Origin: Edaphochlamys debaryana
Taxonomy: Eukaryota; Chlorophyta; Chlorophyceae; Chlamydomonadales
Assembly: GCA_016858145.1 (NCBI GenBank)
Contig: JAEHOE010000142.1
Coordinates: 62,001-126,000 of the forward strand
DNA length: 64,000 bases
Direction: 5' to 3'
A program made the translations under genes and the position numbers. Each line of letters begins with the position of its first letter. Positions within the stretch are counted from its first letter, which is position 1. This document shows, piece after piece, positions 54,361 through 64,000 of the stretch. The notes beneath the pieces were generated by a model that worked only from the letters and a program-made list of their open reading frames with translations, was not told where the DNA came from and searched no databases.

Positions 54361-56619
54361 CTCCTAGCCGTGCGACCGTTGATTTGGCAACCTATGAAGT
54401 ATAACTCTGGGTTCAGCGTCTGGAGGTGCTTGGGCGCCAGCGGCCGCGGCAAAACCGCTGTGATGACGACGACGGGGTGCACGAAGCTGTCTACGCTTTC
54501 AGTGCTGTGGTATTTCGGCTAGTTGGGGCAAGACGTGCTGATGAGTACTGCGGGTAGCCTGGCACGTCTGACCCGTGCGTCTTCACCCCTGTTCGCGACC
54601 TTCCTCAGGCAACCGCAGGATACGGCCGCGGCCCCGCGAGGCCCGGCTGACGTGTGAGGCTCTCAGGGAGGTTATGCGCCCGGTGATGCTAGGCTCTTAC
54701 AACTGAGCTGCACGCAGTCCAAGCTTGCCCCCGCTTGGTCGGTTGGGTGGCCAATGGGTCCCGGGCGGCGCGGGGATCCATGGCGGGCAGGGAGCGGCGA
54801 GTACCACGGCCCAATGCCACTGCGCTGCGCAGCGGTCTGCGCTAGTCGGTTTGGTCCGTGCGTTGCGAGCTGGGCGCTTGGGGCGAGGCGGGAAGGAAGC
54901 GGCATGCACTGCAACTCCGACGGACGGACCCTGACGACTGCATGCTCAAGGAGCCATCGGCGCTTGGCGCCGTTTCCGAGATATATACGCAGGGGGCGCT
55001 CGTCCTCGCATTTACACAATCCACCAGTCCTGTCAGACACTTTGCCGTGCCCAGGCACCTCGCGCCCGTATCGCCCACACACCTTCCGGCACCTCGCAGC
55101 CACCCGCTCCCTCCACCTACGACTCCCTACCCCGTTGGCGTTGCCCCGAGGCATTCCTCCGTGCCGCAAGCCCTGGTCGGCCTCGCCTCCTACTCCCTCC
55201 ACTGTGCTCCCTGCCGCTACCGTCGCATGGAAGGCGACTGCGCCGGCGGTCCCAGAGGCGCCAGGTGACCTGGCGGCGGCGCCGCCGGCGTTGGGACCGA
55301 CGGCGGCGCCCCTCCGCCGGCAGGTGGCCCCGCCGCTGGCCCCGGGGAGGGCCCCGGCGATGGGTACCCAGGGGGATGCCCTGCGGCTGCCGGTTGCCCC
55401 GGAGGTGGTGGTGGGTAGCCAGGAGGCGGCCCGCCAGGCTGGGGCGGGTACCCTCCGGGAGGCGGGTGGCCTTCCGGTCCGGGGAGGTAGCCCCCGGGGC
55501 CGGCGGGCGGGTAGGGCCCGGGGACCATGACGGGTGCGGCCACTGGGTATATGATGTTGGGGCTGGTTTGGTTGGCTGCGGAGGGCGGCATTTGCTCGGG
55601 GCTGATGCGGTGCGGGGGGCAACACCTGCGAGGGACCGGGTGGGAGGCAAGGTGATTCGGGCTGGCGGTGAGGCAGCGCTGCCCTGCCTCACGGTATTGG
55701 CGTCAGTAGGATCACAGAGCCCAAACCAAAGATCTAGCCCAGGGTTGGTCACCCCTGATCTAGCCTGGGCCCCTGCCGCGTGCCTTACCCCATGGCACAC
55801 TCCCACGCCATGCCCGCCATTCCGTCCGGCTTCTTGAACGGGGACTTGGACACCTGGGGAGCGCGGACGGACGTATCCCGGGGTAGTGAAGGGTTGCGGC
55901 TCATAAGGGTTGCGGATGGCTCGCACTTGATGTTTTGGCCGACACCTAGCCAAGTTACCAGGAAGACGAACCCGTCTCCCCATCTGACGTACCAGGCCTT
56001 TCCCCCAGCACAGGCAGGGCCCAACAATGAGCGTGACGAGGATGCAGATGGACCCAAACGCGATGAAGCATGAGGCGAAGATCAAGACCGTGGTCTGCGG
56101 AAGAGCGAGGGGATGGGGTCCATGTATGGTCTTGGGCCGGCACATGGATGGGGGCATGCAGGGTGCGGTGGGCCGTGCCGTGTCTGCAGGCCAAAGAGGC
56201 CTGTAACAACCTTTGCCCACGCCTTTCTGGGGAATAGCGATGTGCAGCTATCCGGGTCTGAGGCGGAAAGGCGTGGGCCTCCTGCGTGCTGGGTCTCCAG
56301 GCTAGAGAGGGCCTTCGCGTGCTGCTGGTGTGACTCACCCGGTCGGCCCCGAGCCACCCAGAGCCGCCGGTGCGAGACTGCAGGGTTGTGGGGCAACACA
56401 AGCACCAGGGCCGCGTCAGGTCACGATGGCTACCTAACAGTAAAATGCTCTCAGCCAGAAGGTTTGCGGTGCATTATAAGGGTTTTGTGCTCGCGCATCC
56501 CGAGTGCTGCGGCAGCACAGCTAACGGTGCCAAAGCCAAGCAGGAACTGTGCGTGCACGGTGCTGGGAGAAGCGCGGAGCGGGGCGATGGCAGGCCCTCG
56601 TCGGGGGTTCGAAGAGGAC
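51188..56619. repeat. tandem unit 3 (5432 bp)
   Basis: Shares with unit 4, against units 1-2, CTACTCCC for CTACCCCC near 55194, CCCAGAGG for CCCAGGGG near 55256, and GGCACATGGATG near 56140. It contains exons 12-1 of gene 3 and 16-13 of gene 4. Confidence 0.97.
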
Positions 56620-59600
56620 AGCATTTGCGTATCACGGACCCACCAGGTACATGAGGTAGGGGTCGAATGCGGACCGCACTGTGACGGTGATGGCGTCGGG
56701 GGGCTGGGGTGGGATGGAAAGCGCAGGGCGGCACGGCAGATTAGCGGACGGATTGTCGGGCAATAGGGCGGCGTGAGGGCCAGGGCCCCGGGTCGGGCGC
56801 CCACCCCGTCGCCCCCGTCTTGTCCACCCTTGTGCACACACGCGCACAGCACCCTGTACGGCACCTACCTGGTAGAACACGGTGGAGTCGTACTGCCACA
56901 ACGGCGCGTCGCCGCTGCGAGGCCCCGTCCAGATGTTCCACTGGAAGCCTGCGAGCCGAGCAGGGGAAGCGGAAGAGGGAAAGGGGCAGGGGGGCAAGCG
57001 AGCCGAGGGCTGTGACCGGGGCGCTGCGGGATAGATTGTGGCCAGTGCAGGCAGTTACCCCCCTGATGGGGCGCGTTGCGGGTGGCACAGGTCCGTCTCA
57101 AGGCCTTTCCCAAGAGGGGCGCCCCAACCCCTGCGGCCCTCCCACCCACCCTGGCGCAGGACGTTGGCTCCGGCGGTCTGGTTGCCGTCTCCCAGCGGGG
57201 GCCACGTGTTGTTCAGCTGCCACGTGCCGTTCAGGGAGCCTTGGGCAGTACAAACAGTGGCATCAGGGGGTTTGTCCAAATGCGTCTCAGGGCGCAAGGC
57301 GGGCAAACGGTACAGACAAGACGGTAGCTACGGACAATCAAGAAGGGCTTGCCCGGTCCTGAAGTACCCTCGATGCTCCCCACCCACGCAGCCCCTTCTC
57401 CCGGACAACAGCCCCCTAGTCCTCCGGTGCCGTGTGCTTGCTTGCTGGCCGTCCTCTCGCTTCTCACCTGCGGTTGGCGGAATGCTGTACTGCTGCCCGC
57501 CGTACGTGAAGTTGAGACCGCTCGTGCCCGCACCCACGCCACCCACGCCACCCGGGCCGGGCGCGAAGCTGACCCTCACACCCAGGTCCCCCACACAGGC
57601 GTTTGCATAGCACTTCCAGGGGCAGTCAAAGCTGCCGTCGAAGGCGTCCTGCGGCGAGCGAATGTGTGCATGCATCCGGCGGCGGTCGTTACGTACGGCT
57701 TTGTACGGCTCCTGACACGGTTGGCGGAGGATGACCTCGCTCAGCGTTCATGACCAGTGGCGCAATACTTAGGCACGCACGCACCTGACACTTCGACTGG
57801 CACTGATCCTGCCATGGCGGGCGTAAAAAGGACCAGGATTGCATTGGGCAGAAGCACTTGGCTTGGAGCCTCAACCCTCCTCAACCCCTCTGAACGAATC
57901 AGACCCCTCGCCGCAACGCGCGCCCAACCGAACCGCACGTGCCACCCGCCCGCGAACGTACCCTCGCGTAACCGTTGCACATATTCCTTTTGTCGCATTT
58001 CAGGTTGCCGCCGACGCCTCGCATGTCAATCTTGAGCTGAGATGTAGTTGGAGACACTGTGGGGGCGAATGGGGTTGGAGGGGGAGTGCGGCAAGCATGA
58101 CGCGGGTGTGCCCGCTACACGTACGGCAGCAAGGTACGACAGCCTAGACCTGCGCAGCACCGTCCTACAGCGAGGCGCTCTGGCGGCTCACCATAGTCGG
58201 GAAACGCTATCAGCGACTGCACTCCCAGGGCAGAGGGCTGGAAGAGCTTGACCTCAACCTGTAAAAGGCCCGGCGGGCGTGGGAGAGGGTTGATGGGCGG
58301 CGGAGGCTTGTGTGACCGGGCTACAATCGGCCGAGGGAGGACCACTGCAACCTACGCAGACCGTCAACAGATGGGGAATCGATGACCAATGATGCCGTAA
58401 CCAGCTGGGGGATCGATGACCGCGAGCAGCCCACCCGCTGGACGCCCCACGCCCCCACCCGCCCGCCCCCAGCCGCCTAACCCCACTGCCAGGGCCCCGC
58501 CTGCCGTGCGGGTCGGAAACGCCGCTGCCCGCGCTTGGCACCTCAGGGCTCTGCACCGCCAGATAGCGCTGCACACCTCCGCCCGCCGGCCCCACGCCCG
58601 CCCCACGCCCGCCTTATGTATACCTGAAGGTCAAAGTTCAGGAAGGCCGCATAGTCCACGCGCGCACAGTACTTGAGCTGGGGCACCCGCTGCAGGCAGG
58701 GTGCAGGCGGGCGTCCAGATGGGAGGGAATGCATGTCACGGCAAGCGGTGTTAGATAGGGCTGCCGGTAGGTGATGAGGTGCACGCGTGGGACCAGGGGT
58801 GGTGTGCGTGGGGGCTCCCCAGCCTGTCACGATTCGGGCAGGCCTTGCCGACTTAGGGTGAGGAGGGACGACAACACACCTGATAGCGATGAGGCTCGTC
58901 CTCGTACTTGTCCCGGTCACACTGGGAGGCCTGCACACGCATGGCGGCGCGGAGGAAGGGGGGAGGGGGATGACGGCGCATAACAGCAGCAGGTAAGTGG
59001 CTGGGAACGCTGATGTCCAATGTTCACTGAGAGGTGGTAGTCCCAACGCTGGCCGGCCGCCCTCGCAGCGTCCCGGGGCCGAATCAACGATTGGAAGAGC
59101 CCGTGTCGCAACGAACGTGGGCCCGGGGGTCCCCTTCCCTCACAAGCAAGGGCGAGCTAAGCTCATGCATCCAGCAGTTGGCACCAAAGGCGCCCGGCCC
59201 TGCAGTCAAGGTCGCGAACGCCACCAGCGCCCTGCGGTAGAGGGGTTGTAGAGGGTTTGGCTTTTGCGCTCGCCGTAATCAGGGCCCAGGCGCGCGTGAC
59301 GGGTGCTCGCCGCGTGGGCGGGGCTTCCTGAGCCTGACCTCCCACCTGAAGTGGTTCCTCCCATTCATAGACTTGTCATCGCTCCATACATTGACCGCAT
59401 CGTCCACCGCATCTACGGGGCGCGAGTGGGGAGCGGGGTGCGGGGTTTGAAGCAGCGCGGGAATGGGCGGGGAGTCGGGGACATGAACATGGCACGCGGC
59501 CCCGCGCCAAAACCATCACGCGACACCGGGCCGATGTGAATACATACCAATATTATGACCACGGACACTGGCCGAAGGGACCCGGGCCGCGCCAATAGCG

Positions 59601-59792
59601 AGCAGCACCACACCAGCCACGAAGATGAGGGTGAGCCCGATAGCGACCTTCAGCGTTCTTATATCCTGCAGGAGTCAACAGCTTCGGTCAAGAGGCTGAC
59701 TCCTTGCTTCGTATGCCTTGTTGGACCTCACGAATTTGGAAGTCAATTCCATCCGCCGTCCGTCGCGTACGCACCGGTGGACGCATCACCAT
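55217..59792 (-). CDS. array gene 4: chimeric two-pass membrane protein (528 aa)
   Basis: Third chimeric copy, ATG at 59792 and stop ending at 55217. Exon order, lengths and phases match genes 2 and 3: the 24-nt exon 8 coding DQCQSKCQ lies near 57785-57808 and the tail exon at 55625-55217. Both PPGY motifs are kept. The base changes that mark units 3-4 fall in the tail or downstream and leave the frame open. As in its siblings, the DNA between the ectodomain exons and exon 13 crosses the unit boundary. Confidence 0.8.
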
Positions 59793-62052
59793 CTCCTAGC
59801 CGTGCGACCGTTGATTTGGCAACCTATGAAGTATAACTCTGGGTTCAGCGTCTGGAGGTGCTTGGGCGCCAGCGGCCGCGGCAAAACCGCTGTGATGACG
59901 ACGACGGGGTGCACGAAGCTGTCTACGCTTTCAGTGCTGTGGTATTTCGGCTAGTTGGGGCAAGACGTGCTGATGAGTACTGCGGGTAGCCTGGCACGTC
60001 TGACCCGTGCGTCTTCACCCCTGTTCGCGACCTTCCTCAGGCAACCGCAGGATACGGCCGCGGCCCCGCGAGGCCCGGCTGACGTGTGAGGCTCTCAGGG
60101 AGGTTATGCGCCCGGTGATGCTAGGCTCTTACAACTGAGCTGCACGCAGTCCAAGCTTGCCCCCGCTTGGTCGGTTGGGTGGCCAATGGGTCCCGGGCGG
60201 CGCGGGGGATCCATGGCGGGCAGGGAGCGGCGAGTACCACGGCCCAATGCCACTGCGCTGCGCAGCGGTCTGCGCTAGTCGGTTTGGTCCGTGCGTTGCG
60301 AGCTGGGCGCTTGGGGCGAGGCGGGAAGGAAGCGGCATGCACTGCAACTCCGACGGACGGACCCTGACGACTGCATGCTCAAGGAGCCATCGGCGCTTGG
60401 CGCCGTTTCCGAGATATATACGCAGGGGGCGCTCGTCCTCGCATTTACACAATCCACCAGTCCTGTCAGACACTTTGCCGTGCCCAGGCACCTCGCGCCC
60501 GTATCGCCCACACACCTTCCGGCACCTCGCAGCCACCCGCTCCCTCCACCTACGACTCCCTACCCCGTTGGCGTTGCCCCGAGGCATTCCTCCGTGCCGC
60601 AAGCCCTGGTCGGCCTCGCCTCCTACTCCCTCCACTGTGCTCCCTGCCGCTACCGTCGCATGGAAGGCGACTGCGCCGGCGGTCCCAGAGGCGCCAGGTG
60701 ACCTGGCGGCGGCGCCGCCGGCGTTGGGACCGACGGCGGCGCCCCTCCGCCGGCAGGTGGCCCCGCCGCTGGCCCCGGGGAGGGCCCCGGCGATGGGTAC
60801 CCAGGGGGATGCCCTGCGGCTGCCGGTTGCCCCGGAGGTGGTGGTGGGTAGCCAGGAGGCGGCCCGCCAGGCTGGGGCGGGTACCCTCCGGGAGGCGGGT
60901 GGCCTTCCGGTCCGGGGAGGTAGCCCCCGGGGCCGGCGGGCGGGTAGGGCCCGGGGACCATGACGGGTGCGGCCACTGGGTATATGATGTTGGGGCTGGT
61001 TTGGTTGGCTGCGGAGGGCGGCATTTGCTCGGGGCTGATGCGGTGCGGGGGGCAACACCTGCGAGGGACCGGGTGGGAGGCAAGGTGATTCGGGCTGGCG
61101 GTGAGGCAGCGCTGCCCTGCCTCACGGTATTGGCGTCAGTAGGATCACAGAGCCCAAACCAAAGATCTAGCCCAGGGTTGGTCACCCCTGATCTAGCCTG
61201 GGCCCCTGCCGCGTGCCTTACCCCATGGCACACTCCCACGCCATGCCCGCCATTCCGTCCGGCTTCTTGAACGGGGACTTGGACACCTGGGGAGCGCGGA
61301 CGGACGTATCCCGGGGTAGTGAAGGGTTGCGGCTCATAAGGGTTGCGGATGGCTCGCACTTGATGTTTTGGCCGACACCTAGCCAAGTTACCAGGAAGAC
61401 GAACCCGTCTCCCCATCTGACGTACCAGGCCTTTCCCCCAGCACAGGCAGGGCCCAACAATGAGCGTGACGAGGATGCAGATGGACCCAAACGCGATGAA
61501 GCATGAGGCGAAGATCAAGACCGTGGTCTGCGGAAGAGCGAGGGGATGGGGTCCATGTATGGTCTTGGGCCGGCACATGGATGGGGGCATGCAGGGTGCG
61601 GTGGGCCGTGCCGTGTCTGCAGGCCAAAGAGGCCTGTAACAACCTTTGCCCACGCCTTTCTGGGGAATAGCGATGTGCAGCTATCCGGGTCTGAGGCGGA
61701 AAGGCGTGGGCCTCCTGCGTGCTGGGTCTCCAGGCTAGAGAGGGCCTTCGCGTGCTGCTGGTGTGACTCACCCGGTCGGCCCCGAGCCACCCAGAGCCGC
61801 CGGTGCGAGACTGCAGGGTTGTGGGGCAACACAAGCACCAGGGCCGCGTCAGGTCACGATGGCTACCTAACAGTAAAATGCTCTCAGCCAGAAGGTTTGC
61901 GGTGCATTATAAGGGTTTTGTGCTCGCGCATCCCGAGTGCTGCGGCAGCACAGCTAACGGTGCCAAAGCCAAGCAGAAACTGTGCGTGCACGGTGCTGGG
62001 AGAAGCGCGGAGCGGGGCGATGGCAGGCCCTCGTCGGGGGTTCGAAGAGGAC
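56620..62052. repeat. tandem unit 4 (5433 bp)
   Basis: Last full unit. It differs by one extra G near 60205 and AAGCAGAAAC for AAGCAGGAAC near 61977. Identity with the other units continues for about 75 bp past 62052 and ends at about 62127, inside exon 12 of gene 5. Confidence 0.97.
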
Positions 62053-64000
62053 AGCATTTGCGTATCACGGACCCACCAGGTACATGAGGTAGGGGTCGAA
62101 TGCGGACCGCACTGTGACGGTGATGGCGTTGGGGGGCTGGGGGGTGGGGATGCGGGGGTGGCGCGGTAGACGAGCGGACGGATTGTCGGGCAATAGGGCG
62201 GCGTGAGGGCCTAGAAGGCCAGGGCCCCGGGTCGGGCGCCCACCCTGTTGCCCCCGTCTTGTCCACCCTTCTGCACACACAGCACCCTGTACGGCACTCA
62301 CCTGGTAGAACACGGTGGAGTCGTACTGCCACAACGGCGCGTCGCCGCTGCGGGGCCCCGTCCAGATGTTCCACTGGAAGCCTGCGAGCCGAGCAGGGGA
62401 AGCAGGGGCGTGCCGGGGAGGCCAAGGAGGGACTTGAGGGCTGCGAGCCAAGCACGCGAACCCTGCTTCGCGAATTGAGCAGCGGCACTCCTCCTAACAA
62501 AAGCTAGGTGCGTCTGGCAGCCTCAATGTCTTCCTGGAACCATCCACCCACGCCCCCACCCTGGCGCAGGACGTTAGCTCCGGCGGTCTGGTTGCCATCT
62601 CCCAGCGGGGGCCACGTGTTGTTCAGCTGCCACGTGCCGTTCAGGGAGCCGCCGACGTTGCTGTAGTTTCCCGGCGGAATGTAGTAGTCAACCCCGCCGT
62701 ACGTGAAGTTGAGCCCGCTCGTGCTTAGATCCACGCCACCCGGCGCGAAGCTAACCCTCACACCCAGGTCGCCCACATAGGCGTTGGCATAGCACTTCCA
62801 GGGGCAGTCAAAGCTGCCATCAAAGATGGCCTGGAGGAGGGCAATAAACCGGTGCAAGTCAGACAATTGTGAACAAGCGTTGCACAGTAGCGTATCCGCA
62901 GAGCCGAACCTAAGCTACATACTAGGCAATGCCACGCCAAGCATAAGACTGACGCACCTCACACTTCCATCTACAGTTAGCCTGCGAGGGGATGCAGCAC
63001 AGGCAACGGGTGTTCAAGAACGTCCAGGAGGACACGGCTCGGTCTTGAGCCCATAGGTAGGCGCCGGCATCCCTTCCCGCCCGCATCCGCCACCATCACG
63101 CACCGCACCCAGCAGACCACAGCGCATTCAGGCCTCAGCGCCAGGCCTCCTAGCGCACCGCACAACAGGGCCGTGCCACCCACCCGACCAGAGCAGCAGC
63201 AGATGCCGTCCTCGCACTCGAGGCCGCCACCAATGTCATTCATATTGATCTGGAGCTGTGACGTGATGGAAGACACTGGAAGGAAGGGCGGGTGGGTGGG
63301 TGAACAAGGTCAGCGTGGCGCAGGCTGGGGCGTAACAAAAGGATGCGGGCTGACGTGTGGGAAGGAGTACGCCCAGGGCATAAGCCAGAGACAGGCCCAC
63401 ACAGCGCCGGCGAAAAGGCGGGGCAAGCTTGCGGATGGGCACGAGGGCAGCGGGACATGACAGCCTGAACCTGCGCAGCCCTGTCCCTCAGGCGGTCCTG
63501 CGGCTCACCGTAGTCGGGAATCGCTATGAGCGACTGCACTCCCAGGGCAGAGGGCTGGAAGAGCTTGACCTCAACCTAAACGGGTTGCAAGCGGGAGGGG
63601 GGAGCGCGGATGGAGATGACGGACTGGGGACACGAACAACTTGGTAAACTGCAACCTTGCACTCTGCCCTGCCGACCGGGGCATTTAAGCCCCTGGGTTC
63701 GAGCCACGGCGCACAGCGCCAGCTGCCGCCCATAACCCCGCCCTTCGCCTACCCTTCCTCGAATGTGGTAGGAAGGCGCCCTCCCTGCCTAAGACACGCA
63801 CCCCCAGTTGCTGGCCGGCCAAAGACCGCGGCTACGGCTCCCCCGCTTCCCGTATCACACAAGCAGCCCTTCACACCCCCAGCTGCCGTCGTCACACCGA
63901 CCTGCCCTGCTGATTGCTCCCGGCCCAAAAAGCTGCGCCCAAACCTGAACACTCCTCAGGACCTCACCCGTAGGTCGCAGTTAACAAAGGCCGCATAGTC
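60650..64000 (-). CDS. array gene 5: two-pass membrane protein, divergent ectodomain, 5' end outside the window
   Basis: Only the 3' part is in the window. Exons seen (minus strand): 64000-63968 (partial), 63575-63509, 63275-63184, 62981-62958, 62830-62560, 62381-62302, 62136-62077, then exons 13-16 identical to genes 2-4, ending at 60650. The ectodomain is an older relative of the one in genes 1-4: VEVKLFQPSALGVQSLIAIP and SAFDPYLMYL are kept, but exon 7 reads NDIGGGLECEDGICCCSGR, the 24-nt exon reads ANCRWKCE, and CYANAC has become CYANAY. Exons 9 and 10 of genes 1-4 are one exon here, with IPPGNYSNVGGSLNGTWQ running through the intron site. The tail carries the two PPGY motifs. Gene 5 looks like the donor of the tail found in genes 2-4. 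Confidence 0.75.

Noticed and set aside
40321..62052. CRISPR array or satellite DNA
   Set aside because: The repeat unit is 5.4 kb, contains intact multi-exon genes and has no short repeat/spacer structure.
40321..62052. Pure assembly duplication
   Set aside because: Not excluded, but the units differ at several sites in a nested pattern, have slightly different lengths, and both array ends join to diverged paralogues within the same exon. A genuine array is the simpler reading.

Overview
The window is nuclear DNA from a eukaryote, most likely a volvocine or related chlorophycean green alga. The evidence is very GC-rich sequence, genes split into many short exons with strong GT-AG sites and C-rich or G-rich introns, TGTAA motifs a few hundred bases after several stop codons (the usual poly(A) signal in these algae), and the protein content. 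No prokaryotic operons, Shine-Dalgarno sites or CRISPR arrays are present. All gene models below were built by eye from splice sites, reading phase and comparison between copies in the window.

Left part (1-13 kb): a small Ala/Pro-rich nuclear-type ORF lies between two GGGTGAAA-type hairpins. Then come two of the three BTB/POZ genes (A and B, + strand), a degenerate retroelement reverse-transcriptase C-terminus, and a leucine-rich-repeat-like gene between A and B. Middle part (13-25 kb): a conserved but unrecognised nuclear protein gene (- strand) shares a 272-bp divergent promoter with a GT61/DUF563-type glycosyltransferase gene (+), followed by BTB gene C (-). Right-middle (25-38 kb): a TMEM184/LAZ1 (DUF300) multi-pass membrane protein (-), a small ankyrin-repeat protein (+) and a GPATCH11-like G-patch protein (-).

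Right part (38.9-64 kb): five head-to-tail copies (- strand) of a gene I do not recognise. Each encodes a two-pass membrane protein with a Cys-rich ectodomain and a Pro/Gly/Tyr-rich cytoplasmic tail. The DNA from about 40,321 to 62,127 is four almost identical 5.43-kb units plus an ~80-bp remainder. The unit boundaries fall inside the genes, at the exon coding for FDPYLMYL, so genes 2-4 are chimeras: the ectodomain type of gene 1 joined to the tail type of gene 5. This is the signature expected of unequal crossing-over between two older paralogues followed by amplification, and it is the most interesting system in the window.

A second recurring theme is that short copies of exon ends, with their splice sites, are found 90-145 bp away in the adjoining introns of several unrelated genes. 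A third is that all three BTB genes carry one small lesion each, while an identical 104-bp intron is shared by genes A and C in inverted orientation, suggesting gene conversion.
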